This document shows, piece after piece, positions 36,949 to 45,718 of a stretch of 64,000 nucleotides of DNA. The notes under the pieces are model-generated. The model did no database searches, was not told the DNA's origin, and saw only the letters and a list, made by a program, of their open reading frames with translations. Made by a program: the position numbers and the translations under genes. Positions within the stretch are counted from its first letter, which is position 1; each line of letters starts with the position of its first letter. Origin of the DNA: Tunturibacter gelidoferens. Its GTDB lineage: Bacteria > Acidobacteriota > Terriglobia > Terriglobales > Acidobacteriaceae. Location: the NCBI RefSeq assembly GCF_040358255.1, contig NZ_CP132938.1:1550001-1614000 (forward strand). Reading direction: 5' to 3'.

Positions 36949-37362
36949 ATGCTGTCCATGATCAGACCCTGCTTCCTCGTCATCGACCGGGAGTTTCCCG
37001 GCAGCATCTCGACCCGCAAGCTGGTAATCGAAACTGCGAAGTTCAACGTCCTCACGGCCTACAGCGGTCAGGAGGCCCTCGAGATCTTCACCCGCTTTCC
37101 CGCTGTCAGCGGCGTCGTCCTCGACGGTGGTCTCGACGATCTCTCCTGCGAAGAAGTCGCCAGCAAGATCAAACTTCTTCAGCCGAAGGTGCCTATCATC
37201 GTAATCACCGCCCCCGACTCTAATAACTGTCCTTTAGCCGACTATCAGCTCGAATCCTTCGATCCGGCAAAGCTTCTCGAGATCCTTCGCAGTCTGAAAC
37301 CTGAGGCCTCGGCCGCCATCGAAAAGCGCAACGAACAGCTCAGCCGCGAAACTCTCTCCTAA
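36949..37362 (+). CDS. degenerate receiver-domain protein
   Basis: A 137-residue CheY-like fold with no output domain. The usual acidic pair is VIDRE with only one Asp, the phospho-acceptor region reads VVLDGGLDDLSCEEVA and the third motif IIVITAPDSNN keeps the Thr but a Lys is missing. It therefore probably does not take phosphate in the normal way. It follows lysR by 52 bp. ATG 36958 is an alternative start. Role unknown. Confidence 0.7.
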   Translation: MLSMIRPCFLVIDREFPGSISTRKLVIETAKFNVLTAYSGQEALEIFTRFPAVSGVVLDGGLDDLSCEEVASKIKLLQPKVPIIVITAPDSNNCPLADYQLESFDPAKLLEILRSLKPEASAAIEKRNEQLSRETLS

Positions 37363-37370
37363 TCCGACTA

Positions 37371-37415
37371 AACAAAAACGCCCTCCCCTCCGCAATCTTC
37401 CGCGCAGAGAAGGGC
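37371..37415 (-). terminator. intrinsic terminator after yceI
   Basis: On the minus strand a nine-base stem (GCCCTTCTC against a G-rich partner ending GAGGGC, some pairs G-U) is followed by GTTTTTGTTT. It lies 15 bp after the YceI stop in the convergent gap. Confidence 0.6.
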
Positions 37416-37430
37416 CGTCCTACCCATTGC

Positions 37431-38015
37431 TTATTTGGTCGCTTCGACGTCGATTGTGAACTGAACGTCGTCACCCAGAATGGGCGCGGCATACTTCGAG
37501 CCGAAGTTGAAGTCGCTGCGCTTCAGCGTCCCGGTACCCGACAGGCCGATGACAGTCTTGCCGCCCATTCCCTTCTGCGGAGCGGTTGGTCCATCAACAG
37601 TCAGCGTTACGCTCTTAGTCACACCCGCCAGCGTCAGATCGCCCACAACCTGCAGCTTCCCGTTCGCGCCTGACACCGAGGTCGACTTAAAGGTCAGCGT
37701 CGGAAACTTCTCGACGTTAAAGAAGTTGGGAGACTTCAGGTCCTTGTCGCGGTTATCGTTGTTCGTCGACACAGTGGTCGCGTCCATAGTTTCTTCCACG
37801 CTCGACTTGCTGGGGTTCTTGTCGTCCCACACTATCGTGCCGGTCACACCGCTGATCGAGCCGCGAACCGTGCTGACTCCCATATGTACGATTGCGAAAT
37901 TCACCTGGGAATGGTTCTTGTCGATCGTCCAGGTTGATGCGGAGCTTTGGGCGAACGCGCTGACTCCAGTAAGGAGCAGGGCAGAGAGGGCGGTGGTAAA
38001 GATGCGACGGTTCAT
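37431..38015 (-). CDS. YceI-family periplasmic lipid-binding protein
   Basis: A 194-residue secreted lipocalin-like protein. The signal peptide (ALSALLLTGVSAFAQ) is followed by the family start STWTIDKNHSQVNFAIVHMG and later FNVEKFPTLTFKSTSV and KRSDFNFGSKY. Members bind isoprenoid-type lipids; their exact role differs between bacteria. It stands alone with its own terminator. Confidence 0.94.
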   Translation of the reverse strand: MNRRIFTTALSALLLTGVSAFAQSSASTWTIDKNHSQVNFAIVHMGVSTVRGSISGVTGTIVWDDKNPSKSSVEETMDATTVSTNNDNRDKDLKSPNFFNVEKFPTLTFKSTSVSGANGKLQVVGDLTLAGVTKSVTLTVDGPTAPQKGMGGKTVIGLSGTGTLKRSDFNFGSKYAAPILGDDVQFTIDVEATK

Positions 38016-38148
38016 AGTCGTTCTCCTCGGAAATTGTTAGGTCTGCTGTGAGATGTCTTTGTTATGGTGGCCGACTCAAAAATATGTGCCGGTCACCGTT
38101 GCATTTGTGTAAAAACTCATTCACGCGCTGTCAGGTACGGGACAAGGA

Positions 38149-38853
38149 TTATGCAAGATCGAACAACAGTATCTCGCTGTTAGCCTTTCCTTGCGCGCTT
38201 ACTTCGAGCGACTCCTCGTGATCGACTGCAACAGCATCGCCCGTCTTCAGGGCCTTGCCGTTCACCGTCACCTCTCCGTGGATCACATGCAGCCACGCAT
38301 GGCGCTTGCTGCCCAGCGGATACGTAAGCTGTTTGCCCGGTGTCAACTCTGCAACCGACACGCTCGTATCCTGGTTGATCGTCGCCGCTCCAGCAGCCGG
38401 CACCGGCGATGCCAGCAGCTTGAAGCGGTCCAGCTTCTCCTCCGCCTCAAACTTCAACTGCTCATAGCTCGGCTTCGTACCCCGGCTCTTCGGCTCAATC
38501 CAGATCTGCAGAAAGTGAACCGGATCCGTCTCCGAACCGTTGAACTCGCTATGCACCACGCCGCTACCGGCCGACATCTTCTGAATCTCGTTCGGCCCCA
38601 GCACCTCCACGTGACCCATGCTGTCCTTATGGGCAAGCTTGCCCTTCAGCACGTAGCTCAAAATCTCCATATCGCGATGCGCATGCGCTCCAAACCCACG
38701 CCCCTCGGCCACGCGATCCTCATTGATCACTCGCAGCGAGCGATACCCCATATGCTCCGGGTCATGATAGTTGGCAAACGAAAAGGTGTGGTGTGAATCC
38801 AGCCATCCGTGGTCCGCGTGGCCTCTTTCGTTACTCTTGCGAACAGTCAACAT
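38149..38853 (-). CDS. pirin-family bicupin
   Basis: A 234-residue YhhW-type pirin. The N-terminal cupin has RGHADHGWLDSHHTFSF, HAHRDMEILSYVLKG and SAGSGVVHSEFN, which supply the three His and one Glu of the iron site. The second cupin is at about 130-234. Members act as quercetin dioxygenases or redox sensors. A MarR regulator sits upstream on the same strand, so joint control is plausible. Confidence 0.92.
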   Translation of the reverse strand: MLTVRKSNERGHADHGWLDSHHTFSFANYHDPEHMGYRSLRVINEDRVAEGRGFGAHAHRDMEILSYVLKGKLAHKDSMGHVEVLGPNEIQKMSAGSGVVHSEFNGSETDPVHFLQIWIEPKSRGTKPSYEQLKFEAEEKLDRFKLLASPVPAAGAATINQDTSVSVAELTPGKQLTYPLGSKRHAWLHVIHGEVTVNGKALKTGDAVAVDHEESLEVSAQGKANSEILLFDLA

Positions 38854-38963
38854 AATGCTTCCTTTCTTACTTCTTCACCGGCTCATTGCTTAGGGCCGCG
38901 TGTCCTCCAAATCAAAACTGCTCTTGCGATCTTTCCAGCAACGTCTGAACACTCCTCAAAACT

Positions 38964-39005
38964 GTCGTCATCCTGACCCTGAGCGTAGTCGAAGGGGAAG
39001 GATCC
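38964..39005. repeat. REP-like repeat (inverted copy of the GATCC...GATGAC family)
   Basis: The run GTCGTCATCCTGACCC...GGATCC is the reverse complement of the copies at 47504 and near 63840-63980. It forms a small hairpin around GAGCGTAGTC. It sits in the gap between the pirin and MarR genes. Confidence 0.75.
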
Positions 39006-39058
39006 CTGTATTTGTTGTGCTCGTATGTCGGCACAGAGGATCCCATTTCGAACCGTTT

Positions 39059-39532
39059 CTAAACAGCCTCTTTACACTTCTGCGTCGGCACCGCGGACTT
39101 CGCCGCAAGCCCAACCCTCTTCAATCCCTCATACATCGTTCTGCGCTCGTCCTCGGAGAGGCCGGCCATCACAAACTCCAGATCCTTTTCGTGCCGCGCG
39201 TAGATCTCTTCGATAAAGTTCTTACCCTCGGCCGTAAGCTCGACCAGACGAATCCGCCGGTCCGAGTTACAGCTTCTCCGCTGCACCAGCCCGCGCTTCT
39301 CCAGCCGATCGATCGCCGACGTCATCGAAGCGCTCGCCAGCAGCACCTTCTCCCCGATCACGGAGATCGTCAACGGCCCTTTGTGCAGCAAGACCTCCAT
39401 CACCATGAAGTCGCTGATCCCCAATCCTTGGGCAGTTATTGCGCCCTCGATGAAATCGACCATCGAATCATGGGCCCGAGCCAGAACTAACCAGAGTCGA
39501 GGGGCCGAAACTATATTCTGCTCATCTGCCAT
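39059..39532 (-). CDS. MarR-family regulator
   Basis: A 157-residue winged-helix dimer regulator. The DNA-binding part is KGPLTISVIGEKVLLASASMTSAIDRLEKRGLVQR followed by the wing SDRRIRLVELT. An exact 8-bp palindrome lies 31 bp in front of its start, fitting self-control. The nearby pirin gene is a possible target. The ligand is unknown. Confidence 0.92.
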   Translation of the reverse strand: MADEQNIVSAPRLWLVLARAHDSMVDFIEGAITAQGLGISDFMVMEVLLHKGPLTISVIGEKVLLASASMTSAIDRLEKRGLVQRRSCNSDRRIRLVELTAEGKNFIEEIYARHEKDLEFVMAGLSEDERRTMYEGLKRVGLAAKSAVPTQKCKEAV

Positions 39533-39837
39533 CTCAGCGTCCTCAACTCCTACGATATAAGATATCTCGACATCGAGATAAGATTCAAAACCTCAACTCC
39601 CTTTCCTATCCTCCTTATTATCAGCAGAATCGGATTTCGGAGATTTGTCGGCCTTCGCTCAGAGGAGCGCAACTGGACGGACCAATGGACATTTTCTCGT
39701 CCTACCGAAGTGGCTATGCAAAGGTTCTTGTGAGTGGACCTTGGAATCCGGTCCGTCTGGCCCTAAGTTCAGATCAATGAACTGTGGGCGGGCAGTCTCA
39801 GGCATCCTCCTGAACACCGCCCGGAGGAGGCTCTCCG
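39533..39837. other. gene-free divergent region between marR and the CarboxypepD_reg gene
   Basis: About 305 bp with the marR operator near its left end. Frames on both strands cross the right half, but none has a good start. I see nothing else there. Confidence 0.45.
39563..39580. promoter_or_regulatory. MarR operator palindrome
   Basis: TATCTCGA and its complement TCGAGATA flank a two-base centre (CA). Perfect 8-bp arms placed just upstream of marR fit the operators of this family. A looser copy of the same core (GATATAAGATATC) lies immediately to the left. Confidence 0.68.
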
Positions 39838-40512
39838 GTGCTGACGCTTCTATCGCATCTGTCGTTGATCGCTTTGCCCGTACCCCTGCTGATTGTGTTG
39901 TCGGCGGTGCTCCTGCTATCGGTGCTATCCCCGCTACCCTGGTCGGCTCTCCTGCTGTCCTTCCACGGCGCAGCCGGAATATCTTTCCTTCATCATCTCG
40001 CCTCCTTGCGTCCCGCTCACGCCTCCTTCTATCGCCTCTGTCTAGCCCTCGCAATCCTCGTGACGATTCCGATCCCCACGATCAAAAGGGAGCGCAATGG
40101 ATTGTTGATCTCCTGCTTGCTGACGCTCGCCTTGCTCTTCTCTCTCTCTGCCATCCCATCTTCCAGCACACGAAATCTCTCGCCGCGCATCCGGGGAACA
40201 GTTGACGACCGCGAAGGCTCAACCATCCCGGGCGCCAGAGTCGTCGTCGTCAATCAAGGGACCGAAGCTGTCTTCAGAACCCGAACCGGAAGCGATGGGA
40301 CCTACGAGTTTCGCAAACTCCCCGACGGAATCTACTCTCTCAGTGTCCAGGTTCCCGGCTTCCAGACCTTCACGGTCTACGGAATCCACCTCGCTCAGGA
40401 CTCCGACTACGCCCGGCAAATCGATATGCAGCACGCCTGCAGGACACAGGCGATCCGGGCTTCAGCAAGAGCTCCAGCAGAGAATGCACTGACCGGTGAA
40501 TCGCTCCTCTAG
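39838..40512 (+). CDS. membrane protein with C-terminal CarboxypepD_reg domain
   Basis: A 224-residue protein. The first half has about four hydrophobic stretches (PVPLLIVLSAVLLLSVLS, AALAILVTIPIPT-like, LLISCLLTLALLFSLSA). From residue 115 a carboxypeptidase-regulatory-like beta sandwich follows (IRGTVDDREGSTIPGARVVVV, GTYEFRKLPDGIYSLSV). GTG 39838 has AGGAGG seven bases upstream. TTG 40102 would give a shorter secreted form with only the last helix as a signal peptide. Such domains in acidobacteria usually sit at the N-terminus of TonB-type proteins; here it is alone. Confidence 0.6.
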   Translation: MLTLLSHLSLIALPVPLLIVLSAVLLLSVLSPLPWSALLLSFHGAAGISFLHHLASLRPAHASFYRLCLALAILVTIPIPTIKRERNGLLISCLLTLALLFSLSAIPSSSTRNLSPRIRGTVDDREGSTIPGARVVVVNQGTEAVFRTRTGSDGTYEFRKLPDGIYSLSVQVPGFQTFTVYGIHLAQDSDYARQIDMQHACRTQAIRASARAPAENALTGESLL

Positions 40513-40598
40513 TTGCCGCCGTGAGCTGGTTGACGTCTGGAACCGGTTGCAGCCGCGAGCTTGTGGCCGCCCGAGCTCATTGCAGCCTTGACGGCTCC

Positions 40599-41060
40599 TC
40601 AGACCGGCTGCCGTCCAAGCTGGCGGCCGATATCTTTCATTCGCTCCGTTGCGTCCACCACCTCCGTAGCCTCCGCAGGGAACGGCTTGAGCCCAGCCGC
40701 CAGCAAAGCCTCGTCCACAACCCTCTGCGCCTCTGTCTTTGACGGAGCAATACCGAAGGTCCAGGCGGTCTTTCCCACCATCTGCGCCGGATTCAGATCC
40801 GCCAGAGCCGCAAGCAATCCGTCTACCTCCTCCGTCTCCGATCTTTCATCCTCGAGCCCGACCACAATGGTATCGGCCCACAGCAGATCCGCCTCCCTCA
40901 GCGTTCCATAACCCTTATGCCCTATCTCCGCCGCGCCGGGCTTCCTCAGACGTCTTAGTCGAATGCCCGCCTCAGCCTCGACCGCACCCACACCGACCGC
41001 CAGCGCCAACTGCTCCGTATGTTCCGTATCGGCCTGAAAGATCACCAGCACATGACTCAT
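40599..41060 (-). CDS. flavodoxin-like protein (WrbA-related, partial fold)
   Basis: A 153-residue protein. The start VLVIFQADTEHTEQLALAVG and the ADLLWADTIVVGLEDE segment resemble the first strands of the WrbA/flavodoxin fold, although the usual phosphate loop (SxTGxT) reads QADTEHT. FMN binding is therefore uncertain. ATG 41060 has AAGGAG nine bases upstream; the frame opens at 41153. A GTGGT-rich array begins about 120 bp upstream. Confidence 0.68.
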   Translation of the reverse strand: MSHVLVIFQADTEHTEQLALAVGVGAVEAEAGIRLRRLRKPGAAEIGHKGYGTLREADLLWADTIVVGLEDERSETEEVDGLLAALADLNPAQMVGKTAWTFGIAPSKTEAQRVVDEALLAAGLKPFPAEATEVVDATERMKDIGRQLGRQPV

Positions 41061-41178
41061 CTCAGCAATCTCCTTGAATGATCCCTGGAACTGCCGCCAA
41101 CCGTCCCGCCCCAGTGCGAACCCGAAAAAGACGCACTCGACGTCTACGTCCAAAAATAAAGTTCAAAAAGTTGGCGTA

Positions 41179-41330
41179 TTTTTTCGTTCCCAATAAGTGA
41201 CGGTCAAAACACCACGTTAGCCACACAAATCACCACAACTTCACCACGATTTACCATCCACAAACACCACCAAAACGCCAAAAACCCCTGCAAAAAGCTC
41301 CTTTCACCACGTACAGAAATTTTTCTCCGC
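41179..41330. repeat. CACCAC-rich irregular array (GTGGT array), copy 1
   Basis: A T-run followed by CG (TTTTTTCG) leads into about 120 bp of CACCACG, CACCACA and related runs spaced roughly 8-15 bases apart. Read on the minus strand it is a GTGGT array upstream of the flavodoxin-like gene. Copy 2 at 52072 has the same layout and direction relative to its downstream gene. Confidence 0.72.
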
Positions 41331-41342
41331 CAAAAACCAAAA

Positions 41343-43715
41343 TCAACCCTCGCTCTGAAGCGGTTTCCGTGCGAAGTAATAAAGCGAAAACGCCAGCAAC
41401 GCAAACATTACAACGCTGACCGGATCATGGTGCAGAGGATTGTGTTCGCTAAAGCGCGGAATCGACCTGTCAGTAGCAGCTTCATAGAGTTTCACGCAAA
41501 CCCCAAGCAATCCAACGATTCCACCAGCGGCAATCAGCCCAGAAGCATAGAGCGATCCCGGAGAAACCTCCGATTCAATCGTCGCGTCTCGGGCGGTGAT
41601 GGTGTTGAAGATAGGGAGACCGCTAGGATCCGCATGTGCAGGATTAGTAGGGTCAAAGTCGGGATGTTGAGCCAGCCAGGTTTCACGGTCCGAGTGCCAA
41701 AGAGCCAACGAGGCATCGTGTTCGAGGCGAGCCTTCTCGGCCGCGTGGCGAAGCATAGCGCGGTCCACCATCCAACGCATAACGCCTCCCACGAAGATCG
41801 CCAAGGTGGTAGCAATGCTGAGATAAGCACCCACGGCAAAGGTGAGAGAACGAACGCCAAGAAGCTCAACAACAACCACGATGGCAACACCAAGCAAAAC
41901 GAGAGCCCACGGTAGTTTGCGGCTAAGGATGCCATTGATTACAGTCGCCATGAGACGTCCCTGTGGAGCTGCGGCCTTTTCGCTGCCAATGCCCTGGATC
42001 CACTGAACTTCGATCTGACCTGTCGTCGGATTGTAGAGATACTTGCCATCATCAAGCGTAGTAGAGCCAATTGCATTGAGAAGCACATATTGCTTAGCGT
42101 TCGAGAGTTCTTCTTTTGCCTGATTGTCGGCGTTGTGAGCGGTGAGAGTGATTTTGTCACTGCCGGTGAAGTGGCCGTTGTTCTGGACTCCGTCCGGCAG
42201 ACGATCGAGCGAGAAGACGATCGGTTTCGGGAGACGCTGAAAGGTCTCCAGGCCTTTATTCATCGCGTTCAGTGTGGCGCCGATCGAAAAGATTGAGACG
42301 ATGACGCCAATCATAATGGCGATCTGTTGCTTCCACGGCGTTGCGCCGATGAGGTAGCCAGTCTTGAGGTCTTGCGAGGTGTCGCCTGCATTCGAGGCGG
42401 CGATACAGACGACTCCACCAATCGTGATTGCCAGCGCTCCGAAGGCGGGCGCAGTCCAGCCTTTGACCAGAAAGATGGCGGCGGTAGCCATGAGGGTAGC
42501 AATTGTCATGCCAGAGACGGGCGAGGCTGACGAGCCGACGATGCCTACGATTCGCGCGCTGACGGTGACAAAGAGAAAGCCGAAGACCACGACGAGAAGA
42601 GCAGCCGCGATATTGGCGAGAGCGCCGACCTGCGCACCGGGGATGGGCTTGAACTGCAGGAAGAGAAACATCAGCAGGATGAGAAGTAAGGATCCGCCAA
42701 AGACGACGATAGGAGGAAGATCGTGTTCCGTGCGAGAGGGTTGCGAAACGACGGACTTACCTGTGCCGGTCTTCCTGAATCCTTGGGTGAGCGCTCCGAC
42801 GATAGTGGGCAGGGTACGGAGGAGGGTGATGAGACCGGCGGCGGCGACTCCGCCGGCTCCCATGGGGCGGACGTAAGTTCGCCAGAGATCCGAGGGAGAC
42901 ATCTGCGTAATGAGGATGGTGCCGGGGTAGAGTGGGGTGGCGAGGTGCGAGCCGAAGAAGTAGATCGCAGGCATGAGGACCAGCCAGGAGAAGACTCCGC
43001 CGGCGAGCATGATGGCAGCGACGCGGATGCCAATGATGTAGCCGACGCCAAGATATTCGGGAGTGCAGTCAGCACGGATGGCTGAGCCTTTGAGGAGATG
43101 CTGCGCGCCGAGATCAGGCTGATAGTCCGGCTGACTCGGCCACAGTGCGAAGAGGTTGTCATTCTGGAACAGGGTGTAGAGGCCGCCAAGACCGAGGCCG
43201 AGGAAGACGCGAGAGGCGAATGAGCCGCCGCGCTCACCAGCGATAAGGACGTCGGCGCAGGCCGTGCCTTCGGGGTAGATAAGGTTGTCGTGCTCTTCGA
43301 CGATGAGCTGGCGGCGAAGGGGAATCATGAAGAGAACGCCGAGCCACCCGCCAAAGAGCGCAAGGGCAAAGATACGCGAGGCATCCAGATCGAAGCCGAG
43401 GAAGATGAGAGCAGGAAGTGTGAAGATGACGCCGGAGGCGATCGACTGTCCAGCGTTGCCTGTACTTTGAACGATGTTGTTTTCGAGGATGCTTGCTTTG
43501 CCGAAGGCTCGCAGAATCGAAATAGACAGGACCGAGATGGGAATTGATGCGGCGACAGTGAGACCTGCGCGCAGGCCGACGTAGACAGTGACCGCTCCGA
43601 ACAGCACGCCAAAGACAGCGCCGAGAATCAGCGCGCGGGCAGAGAGCTCAGGGCGTGTTTCCGTCGCGGGGACGAAGGGCTTGAAGGTGGGCTTGGTCGG
43701 TGTGAATGTTGCCAT
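41343..43715 (-). CDS. OPT-family oligopeptide transporter
   Basis: A 790-residue membrane protein with about 16 hydrophobic helices. OPT marks include LGAVFGVLFGAVTVYVGLRAG near the start, NNIVQSTGNAGQSIASGVIFT and AASNAGDTSQDLKTGYLIGA. A periplasmic or cytosolic loop lies at about residues 495-580. Members take up small peptides or metal complexes. The gene is isolated. Confidence 0.95.
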   Translation of the reverse strand: MATFTPTKPTFKPFVPATETRPELSARALILGAVFGVLFGAVTVYVGLRAGLTVAASIPISVLSISILRAFGKASILENNIVQSTGNAGQSIASGVIFTLPALIFLGFDLDASRIFALALFGGWLGVLFMIPLRRQLIVEEHDNLIYPEGTACADVLIAGERGGSFASRVFLGLGLGGLYTLFQNDNLFALWPSQPDYQPDLGAQHLLKGSAIRADCTPEYLGVGYIIGIRVAAIMLAGGVFSWLVLMPAIYFFGSHLATPLYPGTILITQMSPSDLWRTYVRPMGAGGVAAAGLITLLRTLPTIVGALTQGFRKTGTGKSVVSQPSRTEHDLPPIVVFGGSLLLILLMFLFLQFKPIPGAQVGALANIAAALLVVVFGFLFVTVSARIVGIVGSSASPVSGMTIATLMATAAIFLVKGWTAPAFGALAITIGGVVCIAASNAGDTSQDLKTGYLIGATPWKQQIAIMIGVIVSIFSIGATLNAMNKGLETFQRLPKPIVFSLDRLPDGVQNNGHFTGSDKITLTAHNADNQAKEELSNAKQYVLLNAIGSTTLDDGKYLYNPTTGQIEVQWIQGIGSEKAAAPQGRLMATVINGILSRKLPWALVLLGVAIVVVVELLGVRSLTFAVGAYLSIATTLAIFVGGVMRWMVDRAMLRHAAEKARLEHDASLALWHSDRETWLAQHPDFDPTNPAHADPSGLPIFNTITARDATIESEVSPGSLYASGLIAAGGIVGLLGVCVKLYEAATDRSIPRFSEHNPLHHDPVSVVMFALLAFSLYYFARKPLQSEG

Positions 43716-43940
43716 GGCAATACGTCTCCCGCGAGCTCGAGCTTTGTTTCGGCTTCGATGGAGTGTATCAGCGGGTGTGTACGGTGAGTGAGGTCGGCCT
43801 GGTTGAATTTGAAGCGTGGGAGCGTCGTACTTTGATTCTCACTGCTGACTCTTTTGCGACTCGAGGTAGACGGAGCCAAACGGGACAGGGGTAATGCTCG
43901 GCAGAGCATGATGTTCCGGAGATTGAAGAGATTCTGAGTA

Positions 43941-44543
43941 TCAGGCAGGGTTGCCCGTCTCAGCATTCGTCTGAGCTTTGCGTGGCTTGGTGAGGCGATA
44001 ACGAAGTAGGGCGGCGAGGGCGCAGGCTATGAGGAACAGCATCGGGCCGGTGAAGAAGAAACGGTCGGTAATCCACTTGTTGTCGAGCAGGCCGGTCGTC
44101 TGTCCATAGAGAGGGCCGAAGAAGCGTTCGACGCGACCGACTGATCGGTGCGGGTCAAATACGCTTGAGGCTTGAGATTTCCAAGTAGCGAAACGGATAA
44201 GGAAGGCAATCGTAACTGGTAACCACGCCCACAGGATGGGAGGTACAGCTTCGGACTCTGGAGCTAGGCTGGAAGATGGGGAAGTAGCAACGGACTGGAA
44301 GAGATCTCCTAGTGCCTTACCTAGTTGGCCGAAGGGAATGAGGCCAACTAGAAATCCGCTGGCCGCAAAGATAGGCAGGAAGTAGCTCAACACGTAGCCA
44401 ATGCGGCTCAGGCTTGTCCAGTGCATCCTGGTAGCCAATTGCCAGACAGGTGCTGTAACGACCCATGAAAATCGGATCGCGAACGCTGCGACCAGCAAGT
44501 ATAGAAACAAGCATTTGGCGCACCATGTGACAACTTTGAGCAT
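43941..44543 (-). CDS. membrane protein of unknown function
   Basis: A 200-residue protein with four to five hydrophobic segments (LFLYLLVAAFAIRFSWVV, GYVLSYFLPIFAASGFLVG, PPILWAWLPVTIAFLIRFA and a C-terminal GPMLFLIACALAALLRY). A polar loop with many Ser and Pro joins the second and third. I do not recognise a family. The upstream region has only a weak ribosome site, so the start at 44543 is the best guess. It is divergent from comF. Confidence 0.7.
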   Translation of the reverse strand: MLKVVTWCAKCLFLYLLVAAFAIRFSWVVTAPVWQLATRMHWTSLSRIGYVLSYFLPIFAASGFLVGLIPFGQLGKALGDLFQSVATSPSSSLAPESEAVPPILWAWLPVTIAFLIRFATWKSQASSVFDPHRSVGRVERFFGPLYGQTTGLLDNKWITDRFFFTGPMLFLIACALAALLRYRLTKPRKAQTNAETGNPA

Positions 44544-44682
44544 GGCCTAGATGTAGCATAGGCGCATCTTTTATGGTGCAGAATTGTTGACGACCGGCGT
44601 CGCTAAGGGGCTATACTGCAGGAAATGGCGCGGTCCGACCGACCTGGAGCGCCGGCGAGTGAGGTGAGTCTTCAGCGATTGC

Positions 44683-45651
44683 TTGAATGACAATGCGCTC
44701 GGGATTGGTTCCGGGGGACCGCCCGGTGCTCCGCCTGGTGGCGGGGTAGAAGGGCATGCGAGGTCTCGCTGGTGGCGAGGGCCGGGACGGGTGGTTCGGG
44801 CTGCGCTGGATGACCTAATTACTACGTTGTATCCGACCGATTGCAGGGCTTGCGGTGGGCCTCTGCTGACAGCTGAGCTGTCTCCTGTATGCAACAGATG
44901 TATAGAAGGCGTTGAGGCGCAGTCGATGACGCTGTGTGTCCGTTGTGGCGAGGCACTCGACATGGAGGGCGTGCGGTTCGCGGGGCAGTTTCCTGTGGAG
45001 GGGCTGGTGTGTTCGCCTTGCCGGATGGCACCGCCGGAGTTCGAGCGAGCGGTAGCGTATGCCATGTATCAGGATGAGTTGAGGGAGATGATTCACCTGC
45101 TGAAGTACGAGCGCATGGCCTCGGTGGCCAAGCCGTTGGGCCGGTTCCTGGCGAGGGCGATCGAGATGCTTGAGGGCGAGGCTGCTAGTGAGCTGCTTGT
45201 CGTTGCTGTGCCGTTGTTTCTCGCGAAGGAGCGGGAGCGTGGCTACAACCAGGCGGTGTTGATGGCTGATGCTGCGCTTGCTGAGCTGAAGAGGTCTCGT
45301 CCGCGGTGGAATCTGACTTCGGCGCATGAGGTGATTCGCCGGGTGAAGGATACGCGAAGCCAGTTCGAGCTGACGCCAAAGGGGCGGAGAAGAAATCTGC
45401 AGGGCGCGTTCCAGGCAGACGATCGGGCTGCGCTGGCGGGGCGAGAAGTTTTGTTGGTGGATGACATTTATACGACCGGGGCTACAGCTCGGGCTTGTGC
45501 GCAGGTTTTGCGGCGGGCCGGGGTTGGCAAGGTTTGGGTGGCGACGGCGTCTCGGGCCCAGGCGGAGATGATTGCTTCCTGGGATGTGGCTTCGGCGAAT
45601 GCGAGGTCGGCGGATGCGGGTTCTAGTGTTGCGGTCTGGGACGCTGGTTAG
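44683..45651 (+). CDS. comF: ComF-family phosphoribosyltransferase
   Basis: A 322-residue ComF protein. Four cysteines form the N-terminal zinc site (CRACGG...CNRC, then CVRCGE...CSPC). The phosphoribosyltransferase motif VLLVDDIYTTGATA is near residue 265. ComF proteins are linked to DNA uptake and salvage, although the exact reaction is unproven. The TTG start at 44683 is uncertain, since the first 35 residues are Gly/Pro-rich and unlike family members; GTG codons within them may be used. A 67-bp gap leads to the HNH gene. Confidence 0.88.
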   Translation: MNDNALGIGSGGPPGAPPGGGVEGHARSRWWRGPGRVVRAALDDLITTLYPTDCRACGGPLLTAELSPVCNRCIEGVEAQSMTLCVRCGEALDMEGVRFAGQFPVEGLVCSPCRMAPPEFERAVAYAMYQDELREMIHLLKYERMASVAKPLGRFLARAIEMLEGEAASELLVVAVPLFLAKERERGYNQAVLMADAALAELKRSRPRWNLTSAHEVIRRVKDTRSQFELTPKGRRRNLQGAFQADDRAALAGREVLLVDDIYTTGATARACAQVLRRAGVGKVWVATASRAQAEMIASWDVASANARSADAGSSVAVWDAG

Positions 45652-45718
45652 TGGAGTTGGAGTGGTAGAGAAGCTTGGCGCGGAGTGCTAACAGTAGCTG
45701 GAACCGGAGGGCTTTGAG

